From: a bacterium | GTDB taxonomy: Bacteria; UBP6; UBA1177 | Assembly: GCA_017538365.1 (NCBI GenBank) | Contig: JAFYIZ010000012.1 | Span: forward strand, 1 to 60,919 | DNA length: 60,919 nucleotides | Direction: 5' to 3' | Shown here: positions 1 through 8,091 of the stretch, piece by piece | Position numbering within the stretch: the stretch's first letter is position 1 | How the letters are laid out: each line of letters begins with the position of its first letter | Position numbers and translations under genes: made by a program | The notes under the pieces: model-generated | Told to the model about the DNA's origin: nothing | What the model saw: only the letters and a program-made list of their open reading frames with translations | The model's database searches: none

Positions 1-46
1 AATTTTTCAATAATTTTAGGAACTTTTTTGTTTTTGGAGGCTTATC

Positions 47-1021
47 ATGAAAAGATTTTTTGTCTATTTTGCAGTGTTGACTGCGATTGTTTTTATGGTC
101 GGCTGCGGCGGCAGTGGAAGCAGTGAAAAAAATTATGAAAAAGACAATGGCGGGACATGTAGTCAAGAGGAAGAGTATAAATACAGATGCCTTGACGGAG
201 CATCTTATAAATGCCTTTGTGCAGACTGGGACGACGAAACATATAGTTGTAAAAAATATCTTTGGCAAAATCCAATAACATGCAGTGGCGGCTGCAACGA
301 GTGGAGCGGAGTATGTGAATGTTCAGAGAAAGAGGCAGATGCCGAAAATCATGAATGTATGGGCGATTATCAGTTAAAATGCTCACGCGACTCCGATTAT
401 AAAGTGGCTGATTATTTTTGGCACATTGACCTTTTTTGCATCAACGGTTGCGATACTTCTACAGGAAAATGCAACCCCTGCCGGTATGATACTTTCACTT
501 GTTATTTTGAAAAAGAATGGAATGCCGATTATTCATATAAGTGCGAAGACGGTCATTTCGAAGAAGACGAACTTTGTCTTAACGGATGCGACAAATCAAC
601 CGGAAAATGCAATCCCTGTGAAGAAGGTTCTTTCATTTGTAAAGAATGGGATTCCGATTACTTCTCCTACAAGTGCGAAGACGGTCATTTCGAAAGTGAC
701 GGACTTTGCATCAACGGATGCAACAAATCAACCGGACAATGCAATTTCTGTGAGTATGGGACTTTCGCTTGTTATGGAAATGATTCATACAAGTGCAAAG
801 AAGGTCGTTTCGAACGATATGAAGGATGTGATGAAAACAGTTGCGATTCTTCAACGGGAAAATGCAAAAATTCTACCAAAACAGATGGGTGTAGTGTTCA
901 AGGTGCTTCCAGATGTAATGGTGATATGTTGCAAAAATGCGACCAGGAGATCTGGAAGAATTTCGAAAACTGCGCTGATGAAGGCAAAATCTGCAACGCA
1001 GAAAATGGAAGATGTATATAA
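47..1021 (+). CDS. Cys-rich repeat lipoprotein, function unknown
   Basis: This is a predicted lipoprotein of 324 residues. A basic start and hydrophobic core end in a lipobox (MVGC, Cys20), so it should be lipid-anchored in the envelope. The mature part is Cys-rich and built of about 40-44-residue modules containing a motif like NGCDxSTGKCNPC and a block like KCEDGHFE, seen at roughly residues 125-280. At DNA level the block recurs at 541 and 673 (132 bp apart, exactly 44 codons) and in diverged form at 793. The ATG at 47 follows GGAGG at 36-40. It heads a run of four exported-protein genes. I recognise no named domain; the regular Cys spacing suggests a disulfide-rich surface protein, which is inference. 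Confidence 0.72.
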   Translation: MKRFFVYFAVLTAIVFMVGCGGSGSSEKNYEKDNGGTCSQEEEYKYRCLDGASYKCLCADWDDETYSCKKYLWQNPITCSGGCNEWSGVCECSEKEADAENHECMGDYQLKCSRDSDYKVADYFWHIDLFCINGCDTSTGKCNPCRYDTFTCYFEKEWNADYSYKCEDGHFEEDELCLNGCDKSTGKCNPCEEGSFICKEWDSDYFSYKCEDGHFESDGLCINGCNKSTGQCNFCEYGTFACYGNDSYKCKEGRFERYEGCDENSCDSSTGKCKNSTKTDGCSVQGASRCNGDMLQKCDQEIWKNFENCADEGKICNAENGRCI

Positions 1022-1077
1022 TCGGGTTTTTAAACTTTAATATTTTCAACAACTTTTTTAATTTTTGGAGGATCATC

Positions 1078-1647
1078 ATGAAAAGATTTTTTGTTATCAC
1101 ACTTTTGGTTTTAGCAGCAATTTTGATTTGTTCGTGTTCAACTCACACGGTTTCAACAGTCAGCGTTTCAAAAGAAGGGAAACTGACGCCGGAAGGGATG
1201 CGCGTCTGGTCGAGACCTATTGAAATCGGTTTTCAGGTTGCCGGAACAATCGAAGGAAAAGCTGACAACAAAACATACAATGCAACGGCTTTAAATGAAG
1301 CGAAAGGCATGAAGCTCAACCTCTTTTCCAAGAATTCCGCTGTAGATGTAGAAAAACTTTCTCCGCTTATGAAGCTTGCAGCGTTCAACGCGATTCAGGC
1401 TGCAAAAGCCGACGGAATGCTCATCACCATGGCTAAAGAAACCGATGATGACGGAGAGAAAGAAGCATGGGTCAAGGGAATCGCACTCAAACTTGTAATT
1501 TATGACGAAGTTTCGGTCGAAAGAAGCGATGCCTTCAGATACTGTCAGGTTTCCTGTGAAAATGGAAACTGTCAGGGCTGCATTAGAATCAACAGTAACG
1601 ACTCTTCTATTGTTCCACAAACAACAGATAATCATTCAAAAGAATAG
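1078..1647 (+). CDS. small lipoprotein, function unknown
   Basis: A predicted lipoprotein of 189 residues with a hydrophobic N-terminus and a lipobox ending at Cys20 (ICSC). The frame is open from 1012, but the ATG at 1078 is chosen because it follows a GGAGG at about 1066-1070 and begins the signal peptide. The first 17 bases of the gene (MKRFF) are identical to those of the preceding gene, and the T-rich leader is similar as well. The C-terminal part has a small Cys cluster (CQVSCENGNCQGC). I do not recognise a family. It sits between two other exported-protein genes and is probably co-transcribed with them. Confidence 0.7.
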   Translation: MKRFFVITLLVLAAILICSCSTHTVSTVSVSKEGKLTPEGMRVWSRPIEIGFQVAGTIEGKADNKTYNATALNEAKGMKLNLFSKNSAVDVEKLSPLMKLAAFNAIQAAKADGMLITMAKETDDDGEKEAWVKGIALKLVIYDEVSVERSDAFRYCQVSCENGNCQGCIRINSNDSSIVPQTTDNHSKE

Positions 1648-1659
1648 AGAGAAAAACTC

Positions 1660-2529
1660 ATGAAAACACCCAAACTTTTCATATTTGTTCTTCTTTTGTC
1701 ATGTTGCTGTGGTACATTGTCTTTGGTTGCAGCGCCGAAAACACTTGACGAAATCAACGAAGAAAGGGAACAAAAAGCTGAGGATGAAAAGAAAGCGTTA
1801 AAGGAAAGCTGCAACAACAATTCTGGCAAAGCCTGTTTCCGTTTTGCTGAATCTTTTGCCAATGAAGATGAAAAACTCCTTTATTTCAGCAAGGCATGTG
1901 AATTGGAATACCAGCAGGGCTGCGAAGAAGCAAACAAAATAAAGGCAGCACAGGAAGCCGAAAAAGCGCGGCTCGCAGAAGAAGAAAGATTAAAACAAGA
2001 AGCAGAAAAAGCACGGCTTGCTGAAGAAGAAAAACGCAAAGCTAAAGCTGAGGAAGAGCGGATGAAAGAAGAACAACGCAAAGCCGAAGAAGAAAAACGG
2101 AAAGCAGAAAAAGAAAAAGAGCGTCAAATCAAGGAAGAGATCAATAAAGCTGGCAGAAAAAAGAGGATCGCTATCGCAACAGGAGTTTTCGTTCCCGGAC
2201 TTGCCCTGATAGGAGGCGGCGCAGCTTCCTTATACATGATGTCTGATGCACAGAAATGGCATGACAAATACTATAAAAAATATCTTTCGGCTAACGACAA
2301 TTTTACAGCTGACAAATACCGCAAAAAAACCAAAACAGCGGGCGATCACGCCCAGCTTTACAAAATTCTGGGCAGCGTGGGTATCGGACTCGGAGCAGCA
2401 ATGGTGACAACAGGAATCGTTTTTTACAGCATAGAGTTCAAAGAAGAGAAAGAAGTGAAGAAAAAATACAACGTCTCAATAGGCGCAAGCCCGATGGACG
2501 GAACCTTGCAATTCGCTTTTAGGTGGTAG
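1660..2529 (+). CDS. exported protein with Lys/Glu/Ala coiled coil and hydrophobic segments
   Basis: A protein of 289 residues with an N-terminal signal-like segment (residues 1-24, CCCG near its end). A strongly charged Ala/Glu/Lys/Arg stretch at about residues 85-165, with repeats of the type EKARLAEEE, is expected to form a long coiled coil. Two hydrophobic Gly/Ala-rich segments follow, near residues 170-195 and 230-255, and may be membrane-spanning. The N-terminal CxxxxGKACFRFAE region resembles a Sel1/TPR-like Cys motif, but only weakly. It starts 12 bases after the preceding stop and ends 9 bases before the next start, so an operon is likely. Function is not identifiable; a tether between membrane and periplasm is one possibility. 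Confidence 0.68.
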   Translation: MKTPKLFIFVLLLSCCCGTLSLVAAPKTLDEINEEREQKAEDEKKALKESCNNNSGKACFRFAESFANEDEKLLYFSKACELEYQQGCEEANKIKAAQEAEKARLAEEERLKQEAEKARLAEEEKRKAKAEEERMKEEQRKAEEEKRKAEKEKERQIKEEINKAGRKKRIAIATGVFVPGLALIGGGAASLYMMSDAQKWHDKYYKKYLSANDNFTADKYRKKTKTAGDHAQLYKILGSVGIGLGAAMVTTGIVFYSIEFKEEKEVKKKYNVSIGASPMDGTLQFAFRW

Positions 2530-2538
2530 GAGGCAAAA

Positions 2539-5500
2539 ATGAAATTTAAAGCTTTGATTTTATTTATAATTTTTTCACTTTTTCTGATTTCGTGCGAATC
2601 CAAGAACAAATGGATCAATACCAATGATCCTGAAGCAGATCAAGCAGAAATTTCAAAAATATGCAGCAAATACGGCAAGGAATGCGGAGTTGTTGATATG
2701 GACTATAAAGGTGTATCTTTTGAAATGGACTGCGGCGAATGCAGCGACGGCTATGAATGCCGGTTCAATACCTGTTGGGATATCGATGAATGCGATGATC
2801 CGACATTGAACAACTGTCCTATTCACTCAGACTGCCACAATTTGGACATGGAGTCTGACGGACAGCCTTATGAATGCATCTGCAAAGACAATTATTCCGG
2901 CGATGACTGTGTTCCCGACACAAGACTCAAAGATTGCGAAGATTTGCCTGATGGAGCAATGTGGAATAGAGCATCAAGAATTGAGCAGACATGGAATGGT
3001 ACAGACTGGACACCTTCAAACAAAGGAACTTTCGACGAAACATCGAGTTCCAATCAATGCAGATACAAGTGCAAACAAAACTACACATGGACAGGTACCG
3101 CATGTAAGGCCGACTCAAGAACGGCAAACTGCACAGGACTCCCCGCCAATGCCGAATGGAACACTGCAAGCAGCATTGAACAGACTTGGAACGGTGAAGA
3201 CTGGACTCCTTCGACAAAAGGCACTTACAACGAAAGCAAAAGTTCAAAAGAGTGCCACTTTAAATGCAAAAACAATTTTGAATGGAACGGTTCGGAATGC
3301 GTTGACAAAACAGAGATAAACGATGAAGACTCCGTTGAAGATGAAGATGATGATTTGCATGATGAAGACGCTGATTCATCTGTGTCAGATGATGACATTG
3401 ATACCACTCCGATAACTCCATGTGATCCGAATCCATGCAACGGCATTGCAAATTCAACAAACATTTGCACAGTGACAGAAAACGGCTATACCTGCGGCTG
3501 CGATGACGGCTTCTTCTGGAATGGTTCAGAGTGCAAAAAACAGATTACTCTCGGCAATATCTGCACCGGACAGACCAGATGCTACAACAATACTGAAGAA
3601 ATCACCTGCCCGACTTCATCAACAGCCGATTTTTACGGTCAGGATGCACAGTATGCAAAAGCGGGTTACTGTTATCCGCAGAGTTTCACCGTCAAAACCG
3701 TTTCAGGAAAAAATATCGTTGTTGACAATAACACAGGACTTGTTTGGGAACAGTCACCGTCAGAAGATACTTACACTTGGGACAACCGTGAAACGCATTG
3801 CAATGAATTGAACAGTTCGAATTATGCTGGTATCGACACCTGGCGAGTTCCGAATCCTCTGGAACTGCGTACCATTGTTGACAACAACAAATTTAATCCT
3901 GCTACAAACTTTAATTTTACAGAAATGCCAACAAACAATAGCACTCATTTCTGGACATCAAAGGAATACAAAGGCAACACTACTTATGCCTACTTTTTTT
4001 CTCCATCATACGGTTGGGATTCATATAATGGAGAGAAAAGCAACACGTACAAAGTCCTGTGTGTTTCAGGAAAAGAATTTATTCCTGCAGTAGCAAGTGA
4101 TTTCGAAACATCTTCTGACGGGACAACTGTAACAGATAAGCAGACAGGTCTTATGTGGCAAAAAGAATATGCGAGCAACAAAACATGGCAAGAAGCTCTC
4201 AAGTTCTGCGAAGATTCGACAGATGCGGGTTATTACGACTGGAGATTGCCTAATAAAAACGAATTAGCTTCTTTGGTAAATCATGAAAAATTAAATTCGC
4301 CATATTCTTATTTTCAGGATATGCCGAGTAACTATTTTTGGTCTTCATCTACTAATGTCTCCAATATCTACGGACGGCTAGTCGGTTTCGAATTCGGGAA
4401 TATACACTCCATCGATAAGGCTGAAACGTCCAATGTCCGTTGTGTTCGCTCCGAGCGAATTAACGATCCGTGCAATCCGAATCCGTGCAACGGTCTTGCC
4501 AATTCGACACAAACCTGCACCCAGCACAACGCTTTTGAATATTCCTGCGGCTGCAACAACGGATACTTCTGGAACGGTCAAAAATGCGCCGTCCTTCCAG
4601 AATGCAGTACAACCAGCGGAACTCCATGCAAAGACTCGACAAGTCATCTGATATGGTCGACTAAAGCTGAAAACACAATGACATGGCAGGATGCTAAGAA
4701 CTATTGCATCAGCTATACTGAAGGCGGATTTAGTAGTTGGCATCTACCGAATATTGATGAACTCATGACAATTTTTATCGCCAGCAGAGTGTTATCTTGC
4801 CAGGTAAGTGAGACAAACGATCATCTCTCCATTGATTATTGGACTTGCAAAACCTGCACCGAACAAGGCACCGTTTCATCAAGCGGCAATGGTTGTTCAG
4901 ATTACGGAACCCTTTACGATGACGGAAGATATAGCAAATTAGGAGAAACCAAAGCATTGTGGTCTTCATCAATCAGATCTGGTATTACAGACTATGCGTG
5001 GAACATTAAGTTTGATTACGGTTATGTAAGTAGCAATCCTTTCGAAAACAGTCGCTATGCCCGCTGCGTCAGATGCGAAGACGGATATTATTGGAATGGT
5101 CAAAAATGCGCAGTCCTGCCAGAATGTAGTGCAACCAGCGGAACTCCGTGCAAAGACTCGACAAGTCTGTTGATTTGGTCGAAAAAAGCTGAGGATGCAA
5201 TGACATGGCAGGATGCTAAGAACTACTGCAGCAACTACATTGAAGGTGGATTGACTGGCTGGCACTTGCCGAATATTGATGAACTCAGAACAATTTTTAT
5301 CGCCGACAGAGCATCAGCTTGTCAGCTAAGTGAAACAAACAATTGTTTATCTATGAGTAATTGTTGGAGTTGCGAAACCTGTACAGAAACTGGAACCGCT
5401 GCAACAAGCGGCAATACTTGTTCGAATTGGGGAACCTCTTACAGCGACGGTAGATACAGCAAATTGGGAGAAAGCGGATGGTTCTGGTCATCCTCAACAG

Positions 5501-5604
5501 GGAGTGCAAGTTCAAACAATGCTTTTGGTATAAGTTTCAATGTCGGAGCCCTTAGCGACTACGCCCGTAGTTACGACCACGATGTCAGGTGCGTGAGAAA
5601 ATAA
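2539..5604 (+). CDS. large lipoprotein with EGF-like and four DUF1566 (Lcl C-terminal-like) domains
   Basis: A 1021-residue lipoprotein (lipobox LISC, Cys19). In order: an EGF-like segment near residues 81-117, two similar 50-residue modules (about 133-256, with motifs like WNGxDWTPSxKGT), an acidic Asp/Glu linker (about 258-292), a second EGF-like segment (295-331), DUF1566 domains near 393-509 and 531-638, a third EGF-like segment (644-684), then two further DUF1566 domains near 690-845 and 864-1021. DUF1566 is the fold of the Legionella Lcl adhesin C-terminus and is usual in secreted or surface proteins. The signatures TGLxWxxxxxxxxTWxxA, WRLPNxxEL and RCVR are visible. The last two domains look like a recent tandem duplication of about 523 bp. 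A surface-binding or adhesin role is inferred. Confidence 0.85.
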   Translation: MKFKALILFIIFSLFLISCESKNKWINTNDPEADQAEISKICSKYGKECGVVDMDYKGVSFEMDCGECSDGYECRFNTCWDIDECDDPTLNNCPIHSDCHNLDMESDGQPYECICKDNYSGDDCVPDTRLKDCEDLPDGAMWNRASRIEQTWNGTDWTPSNKGTFDETSSSNQCRYKCKQNYTWTGTACKADSRTANCTGLPANAEWNTASSIEQTWNGEDWTPSTKGTYNESKSSKECHFKCKNNFEWNGSECVDKTEINDEDSVEDEDDDLHDEDADSSVSDDDIDTTPITPCDPNPCNGIANSTNICTVTENGYTCGCDDGFFWNGSECKKQITLGNICTGQTRCYNNTEEITCPTSSTADFYGQDAQYAKAGYCYPQSFTVKTVSGKNIVVDNNTGLVWEQSPSEDTYTWDNRETHCNELNSSNYAGIDTWRVPNPLELRTIVDNNKFNPATNFNFTEMPTNNSTHFWTSKEYKGNTTYAYFFSPSYGWDSYNGEKSNTYKVLCVSGKEFIPAVASDFETSSDGTTVTDKQTGLMWQKEYASNKTWQEALKFCEDSTDAGYYDWRLPNKNELASLVNHEKLNSPYSYFQDMPSNYFWSSSTNVSNIYGRLVGFEFGNIHSIDKAETSNVRCVRSERINDPCNPNPCNGLANSTQTCTQHNAFEYSCGCNNGYFWNGQKCAVLPECSTTSGTPCKDSTSHLIWSTKAENTMTWQDAKNYCISYTEGGFSSWHLPNIDELMTIFIASRVLSCQVSETNDHLSIDYWTCKTCTEQGTVSSSGNGCSDYGTLYDDGRYSKLGETKALWSSSIRSGITDYAWNIKFDYGYVSSNPFENSRYARCVRCEDGYYWNGQKCAVLPECSATSGTPCKDSTSLLIWSKKAEDAMTWQDAKNYCSNYIEGGLTGWHLPNIDELRTIFIADRASACQLSETNNCLSMSNCWSCETCTETGTAATSGNTCSNWGTSYSDGRYSKLGESGWFWSSSTGSASSNNAFGISFNVGALSDYARSYDHDVRCVRK

Positions 5605-5627
5605 AAGTGAGATTTTTGACTTATTTT

Positions 5628-5706
5628 GGAGGCAAAGCATGGATTCATCATGATAATCAGAATAAATTTAATGATTTTAGCATGTTGCTTATTGAAAACT
5701 TTTTAA
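5628..5706 (+). other. ribosome-binding site with two tiny overlapping frames, possible remnant of a lipoprotein gene start
   Basis: A GGAGG at 5628-5632 is followed by ATG at 5639 with a four-codon frame ending in TGA at 5651-5653. This overlaps a second ATG at 5650 with an 18-codon frame ending at 5706. The second frame reads as a short hydrophobic stretch with two Cys (LMILACCLL), like the start of a lipoprotein signal peptide. It resembles the leaders of the upstream lipoprotein genes. It may be a decayed gene start or a short leader peptide; the evidence is only the sequence pattern. Confidence 0.3.
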
Positions 5707-5718
5707 TGGAGAGAAATT

Positions 5719-6312
5719 ATGACTAAAAAAGTATGGGGATTTTTGAGAGAAACAGCTGAAAAAGCTACTTATGATGACATCCACCATCCGGACATTACCG
5801 GTTTGAAAAGAACTGGTTTGGAAGAGTATTTGAAAGTAATTTTTCCAAAAACGGATGACTGGGTTCACAACAAAGTCTTTGGCAAAGGCTATCAGATTCG
5901 CCCCGATTACAGAAGCGATTCTCTGAAACTCATCATCGAATTTGACGGACTCCAGCACTACACAAAGCCAAGCGAAATAGAAAAAGACGACAAAAACACA
6001 AAAATTTATGAAAGTTTCGGATATAAAGTCGTCAGAATCCCTTATTTCATCCAGTTGACTAACAAAACAGTCGAACAAATGTTCGGAGTCAAAGTAAAAG
6101 AACCCTTGTTTGACGGCAAAATCCCTTCGCTGAGCATAAGCAACTCTCCGGCATATTTGTGTCCCGCAGGACTTCAGCGCATGGCAGAAGAATTCGTGAA
6201 ATTTCCCGAACAATACGAAGTCAATCGTCAGGCTTTGAGAAAAGCCAATAATCCCTATTTATCAGGCGTTGAACTCTTGGAAAAAGCAGTTAACGAAATT
6301 CTGAAAAAATAA
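5719..6312 (+). CDS. DUF559/Vsr-like PD-(D/E)XK nuclease-fold protein
   Basis: A cytosolic protein of 197 residues. The central part shows a restriction-endonuclease-like core: Glu35 in a helix, RPD at 61-63, then the strand IIEFDGLQHY (Glu74, Asp76, Gln79, His80), then a helix and the strand VVRIPYF. This D...E-x-D-G-x-Q-H arrangement is typical of DUF559, Vsr-like and homing-type nucleases that cleave DNA. The C-terminal 90 residues are unassigned. The ATG follows TGGAGAG. It stands at the edge of an accessory block and is followed by the first copy of a repeat found twice more downstream. No methyltransferase or specificity gene is adjacent, so a classical restriction system is not supported. 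Confidence 0.6.
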   Translation: MTKKVWGFLRETAEKATYDDIHHPDITGLKRTGLEEYLKVIFPKTDDWVHNKVFGKGYQIRPDYRSDSLKLIIEFDGLQHYTKPSEIEKDDKNTKIYESFGYKVVRIPYFIQLTNKTVEQMFGVKVKEPLFDGKIPSLSISNSPAYLCPAGLQRMAEEFVKFPEQYEVNRQALRKANNPYLSGVELLEKAVNEILKK

Positions 6313-6324
6313 TTTAGCGTGTCA

Positions 6325-6400
6325 GCGTTAATTAACGCACGGTTTCACAAAACAACTTCCCAATTTTTCAAGAGATTTTCAACCGGTGACAATTTGTCAC
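6325..6400. repeat. dispersed repeat copy 1 with palindromes
   Basis: The stretch between two convergent genes holds a perfect 14-bp palindrome (6325-6338, GCGTTAATTAACGC). It is followed by the sequence GCACGGTTTCACAAAACAA and then CAATTTTTCAAGAGATTTTC, which recur in similar form at 7442-7484 and 8016-8075. It ends in a hairpin GTGACAA-T-TTGTCAC at 6386-6400. No T-run follows the hairpin, so termination is possible but not shown. Confidence 0.55.
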
Positions 6401-6432
6401 AGGTTTAACCGAGATTTTTAGGAAATGATTTT

Positions 6433-7281
6433 TCATTTATTTTCTATCAACAGCAGATCCTTCTTCAAATCAAGCGAGAGTATCGTTTCCAACTGCCTTT
6501 TCGCGGTATCGCGGAGTTTCAAAAGCCGCTCTTTTTGAGAGATTTTCTGCTCAATCAGAATTGCATTGTAACTTTCAAGATTTGCAAGCACCAAAAGATG
6601 CGGAATATCCGCATAATCTCTGATATTTCCGCTTTTATCGGGATTTGCGTTGCGCCATTCTTTCGCCGTTCTTCCGAAAAGAGCGACATTCAGCAGGTCA
6701 GCCTCGTCGGCATAAACAAAGTTCTGTTGCTCAATAGTAAGATCGGGCAAAAGCAGATTTTCTTTAACTGCGTCAGTATGAATTTTGTAGTTCAGCTTTG
6801 AAATTTCCCGATTCAGATTCCAGTTTAATGAAAGACGGCTGTTTTCATCGGATTTGAGACGGCGGTAGTCCTTCATTATATAAAGCTGAAACTCCGGTGA
6901 AATCCAAGTGGCGAATGACATTGCAATATCGCTGTGGGCGAAAGTCCCTCCGCCGTAACGACCCGACTTCGACACGATACCTTTTGCATTCATTTGCTCG
7001 ATCCATTTTGTCGGAGTCATCACAAAACGGTTCAAGCCGGCTTCGTTTTTAACCGCCTCGAATTGCACACGGTTAAAATCCGGGTTGTGAAGAATTTCCC
7101 AAACAGCGAGAAATTCAATCGTATTTCTGTTACGCATCCAATTCTGGATAACAAAACGAGGATCATCTTCGTTTCGGTATTTTGCGATATCCGTTAAAGA
7201 AAGAAATTCATTTTCGAAATCCGTAGTGTAAATGCCGATTTCAATGCCCTGCGCATGAATTGTTTCTGTTACAGTTTTCAT
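6433..7281 (-). CDS. KilA-N domain-containing protein
   Basis: A protein of 282 residues with a KilA-N-type DNA-binding domain across roughly residues 15-135. Family-typical features are the segment SLTDIAKYRNEDDPRFVIQ, the NRNTIEFL stretch, the GRYGGGTFAHSDIA motif and the ATWISPEFQLYIMKDYRRL motif. The C-terminal half carries conserved-looking DADLLNVALFG and NLESYNAILI segments, also found in bacterial KilA-N proteins. KilA-N domains are known from phage and large DNA virus proteins and bind nucleic acid. In bacterial chromosomes they usually sit in mobile or accessory regions, as here. Its target and role are unknown. The gene converges on the nuclease-like gene at 5719 and has its own upstream AT-rich gap. 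Confidence 0.82.
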   Translation of the reverse strand: MKTVTETIHAQGIEIGIYTTDFENEFLSLTDIAKYRNEDDPRFVIQNWMRNRNTIEFLAVWEILHNPDFNRVQFEAVKNEAGLNRFVMTPTKWIEQMNAKGIVSKSGRYGGGTFAHSDIAMSFATWISPEFQLYIMKDYRRLKSDENSRLSLNWNLNREISKLNYKIHTDAVKENLLLPDLTIEQQNFVYADEADLLNVALFGRTAKEWRNANPDKSGNIRDYADIPHLLVLANLESYNAILIEQKISQKERLLKLRDTAKRQLETILSLDLKKDLLLIENK

Positions 7282-7441
7282 GTTTTCTCTCCAAATTTAA
7301 AATCATCAGAACAATTTTACAAACAACAAATAATATTTTAATATATTAAATCAAGTTTTATTTTTACAATTTATAAAATCTTCAAAAATAAACCTAAGAA
7401 ACATCAAAGAATGAAATAAAAGCATTTGCGTCCGCAACGCC

Positions 7442-7505
7442 GATTAGCGCACAGTTTCACAAAACAAGAGCTCGATTTTTGCGGGCGAGCCACCCGCGCT
7501 CCGAC
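7442..7505. repeat. dispersed repeat copy 2 joined to a GC-rich hairpin repeat
   Basis: Bases 7442-7484 (GATTAGCGCACAGTTTCACA onward) match the repeat at 6331-6387 and 8016-8075. They run directly into a GC-rich element at 7481-7505 (GCGGGCGAGCCACCCGCGCT, then CCGAC). Its reverse complement recurs at 58986-59010 with one mismatch in 25 bases, and a shorter version lies at 26599-26615. The GC element can fold as a hairpin. Both parts therefore look like genome-wide dispersed repeats. Confidence 0.6.
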
Positions 7506-7512
7506 AACAACT

Positions 7513-7971
7513 TCACATTTTTTCCAGCAAAGATTCAGTATTGATTTCCATGCGGCTGAACGCAAACCACTTCTTACCCAAGTCTTTCAGCGATGCTCCG
7601 ATGTGGTAAACCGTGTCGTCAATACACAGAAAACGGTCGTGGGAATGAGTAAAAACATGAATCGGGATCGGTGTATACTGGCTGTCGTGCCGCTGAATAT
7701 CAAGCTGAAGCTGTGCATTCGGTGAATGTGTGTAGGTTTCTGCCGTAACTCCGCTCCCGCGTTTGTCGAGCAAAGTCAGGACGCTTTCATCAATGTAGTT
7801 GTCAATCAGAATGATTTTATCTGCGGCAGTACGGATCAAATCACTTATGAAAGAATACGCATCAAAAACTTGACCGTCAAAGAATATACCCTGCGACGAC
7901 GGCAAGTGATTTTCTATTCTATTGAAAATTTCATCTATTTTTTTGATGGATTGAATTTCAATTTTTTTAGG
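7513..7971 (-). pseudogene. truncated phospholipase-D-like protein (C-terminal part of an ORF6N/PLD-type protein)
   Basis: The open frame has no ATG. Translation could begin at a TTG (7905-7903, 130 residues), but the frame and protein-like sequence continue upstream to 7971 (helical linker SIKKIDEIFNRIENHLP) until a stop inside a palindrome. The visible part has the PLD-like features FDAYSFISDLI, ILIDNYIDE, SHDRFLCID and YHIGASLKDLGKKWFAF, as in proteins that normally carry a DNA-binding N-terminal domain (ORF6N type). That domain is missing here. It is best read as a 5'-truncated remnant; a short expressed domain protein cannot be excluded. It lies between repeat copies 2 and 3. Confidence 0.6.
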
Positions 7972-7992
7972 TTATCGCAATTTGCGATAACC
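7970..7992. repeat. perfect 23-bp palindrome
   Basis: GGTTATCGCAA and TTGCGATAACC are exact inverted copies around a single central T. No T-run follows on either strand, so it does not look like an intrinsic terminator. It sits at the upstream end of the truncated PLD-like frame and contains that frame's upstream stop. It could be an operator, a recombination end or a transcript hairpin. Confidence 0.6.
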
Positions 7993-8015
7993 GAGTTTGC
8001 AGTGTAAAGAGTGTT

Positions 8016-8075
8016 GATTAGCGCAAGGTTTCACAAAATAAGAAGCTGATTTTTCAAGAAATTTTCAATCAGCGG
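8016..8075. repeat. dispersed repeat copy 3
   Basis: GATTAGCGCAAGGTTTCACA followed by AAATAAGAAG and CTGATTTTTCAAGAAATTTT matches the copies at 6331-6387 and 7442-7484. The three copies lie in the gaps between the genes of the accessory block. No target-site duplication or transposase is visible nearby. Confidence 0.55.
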
Positions 8076-8091
8076 CTTATAAATTACATTC

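Noticed and set aside
426-1040. Second frame of 204 codons overlapping the Cys-rich lipoprotein gene
   Set aside because: The repeats of the lipoprotein create repeats in this frame too; it lacks a ribosome-binding site and a plausible start.
6386-6400. Hairpin as a rho-independent terminator
   Set aside because: The stem GTGACAA / TTGTCAC is AT-containing and no T-run follows on either strand, so the call is not supported.
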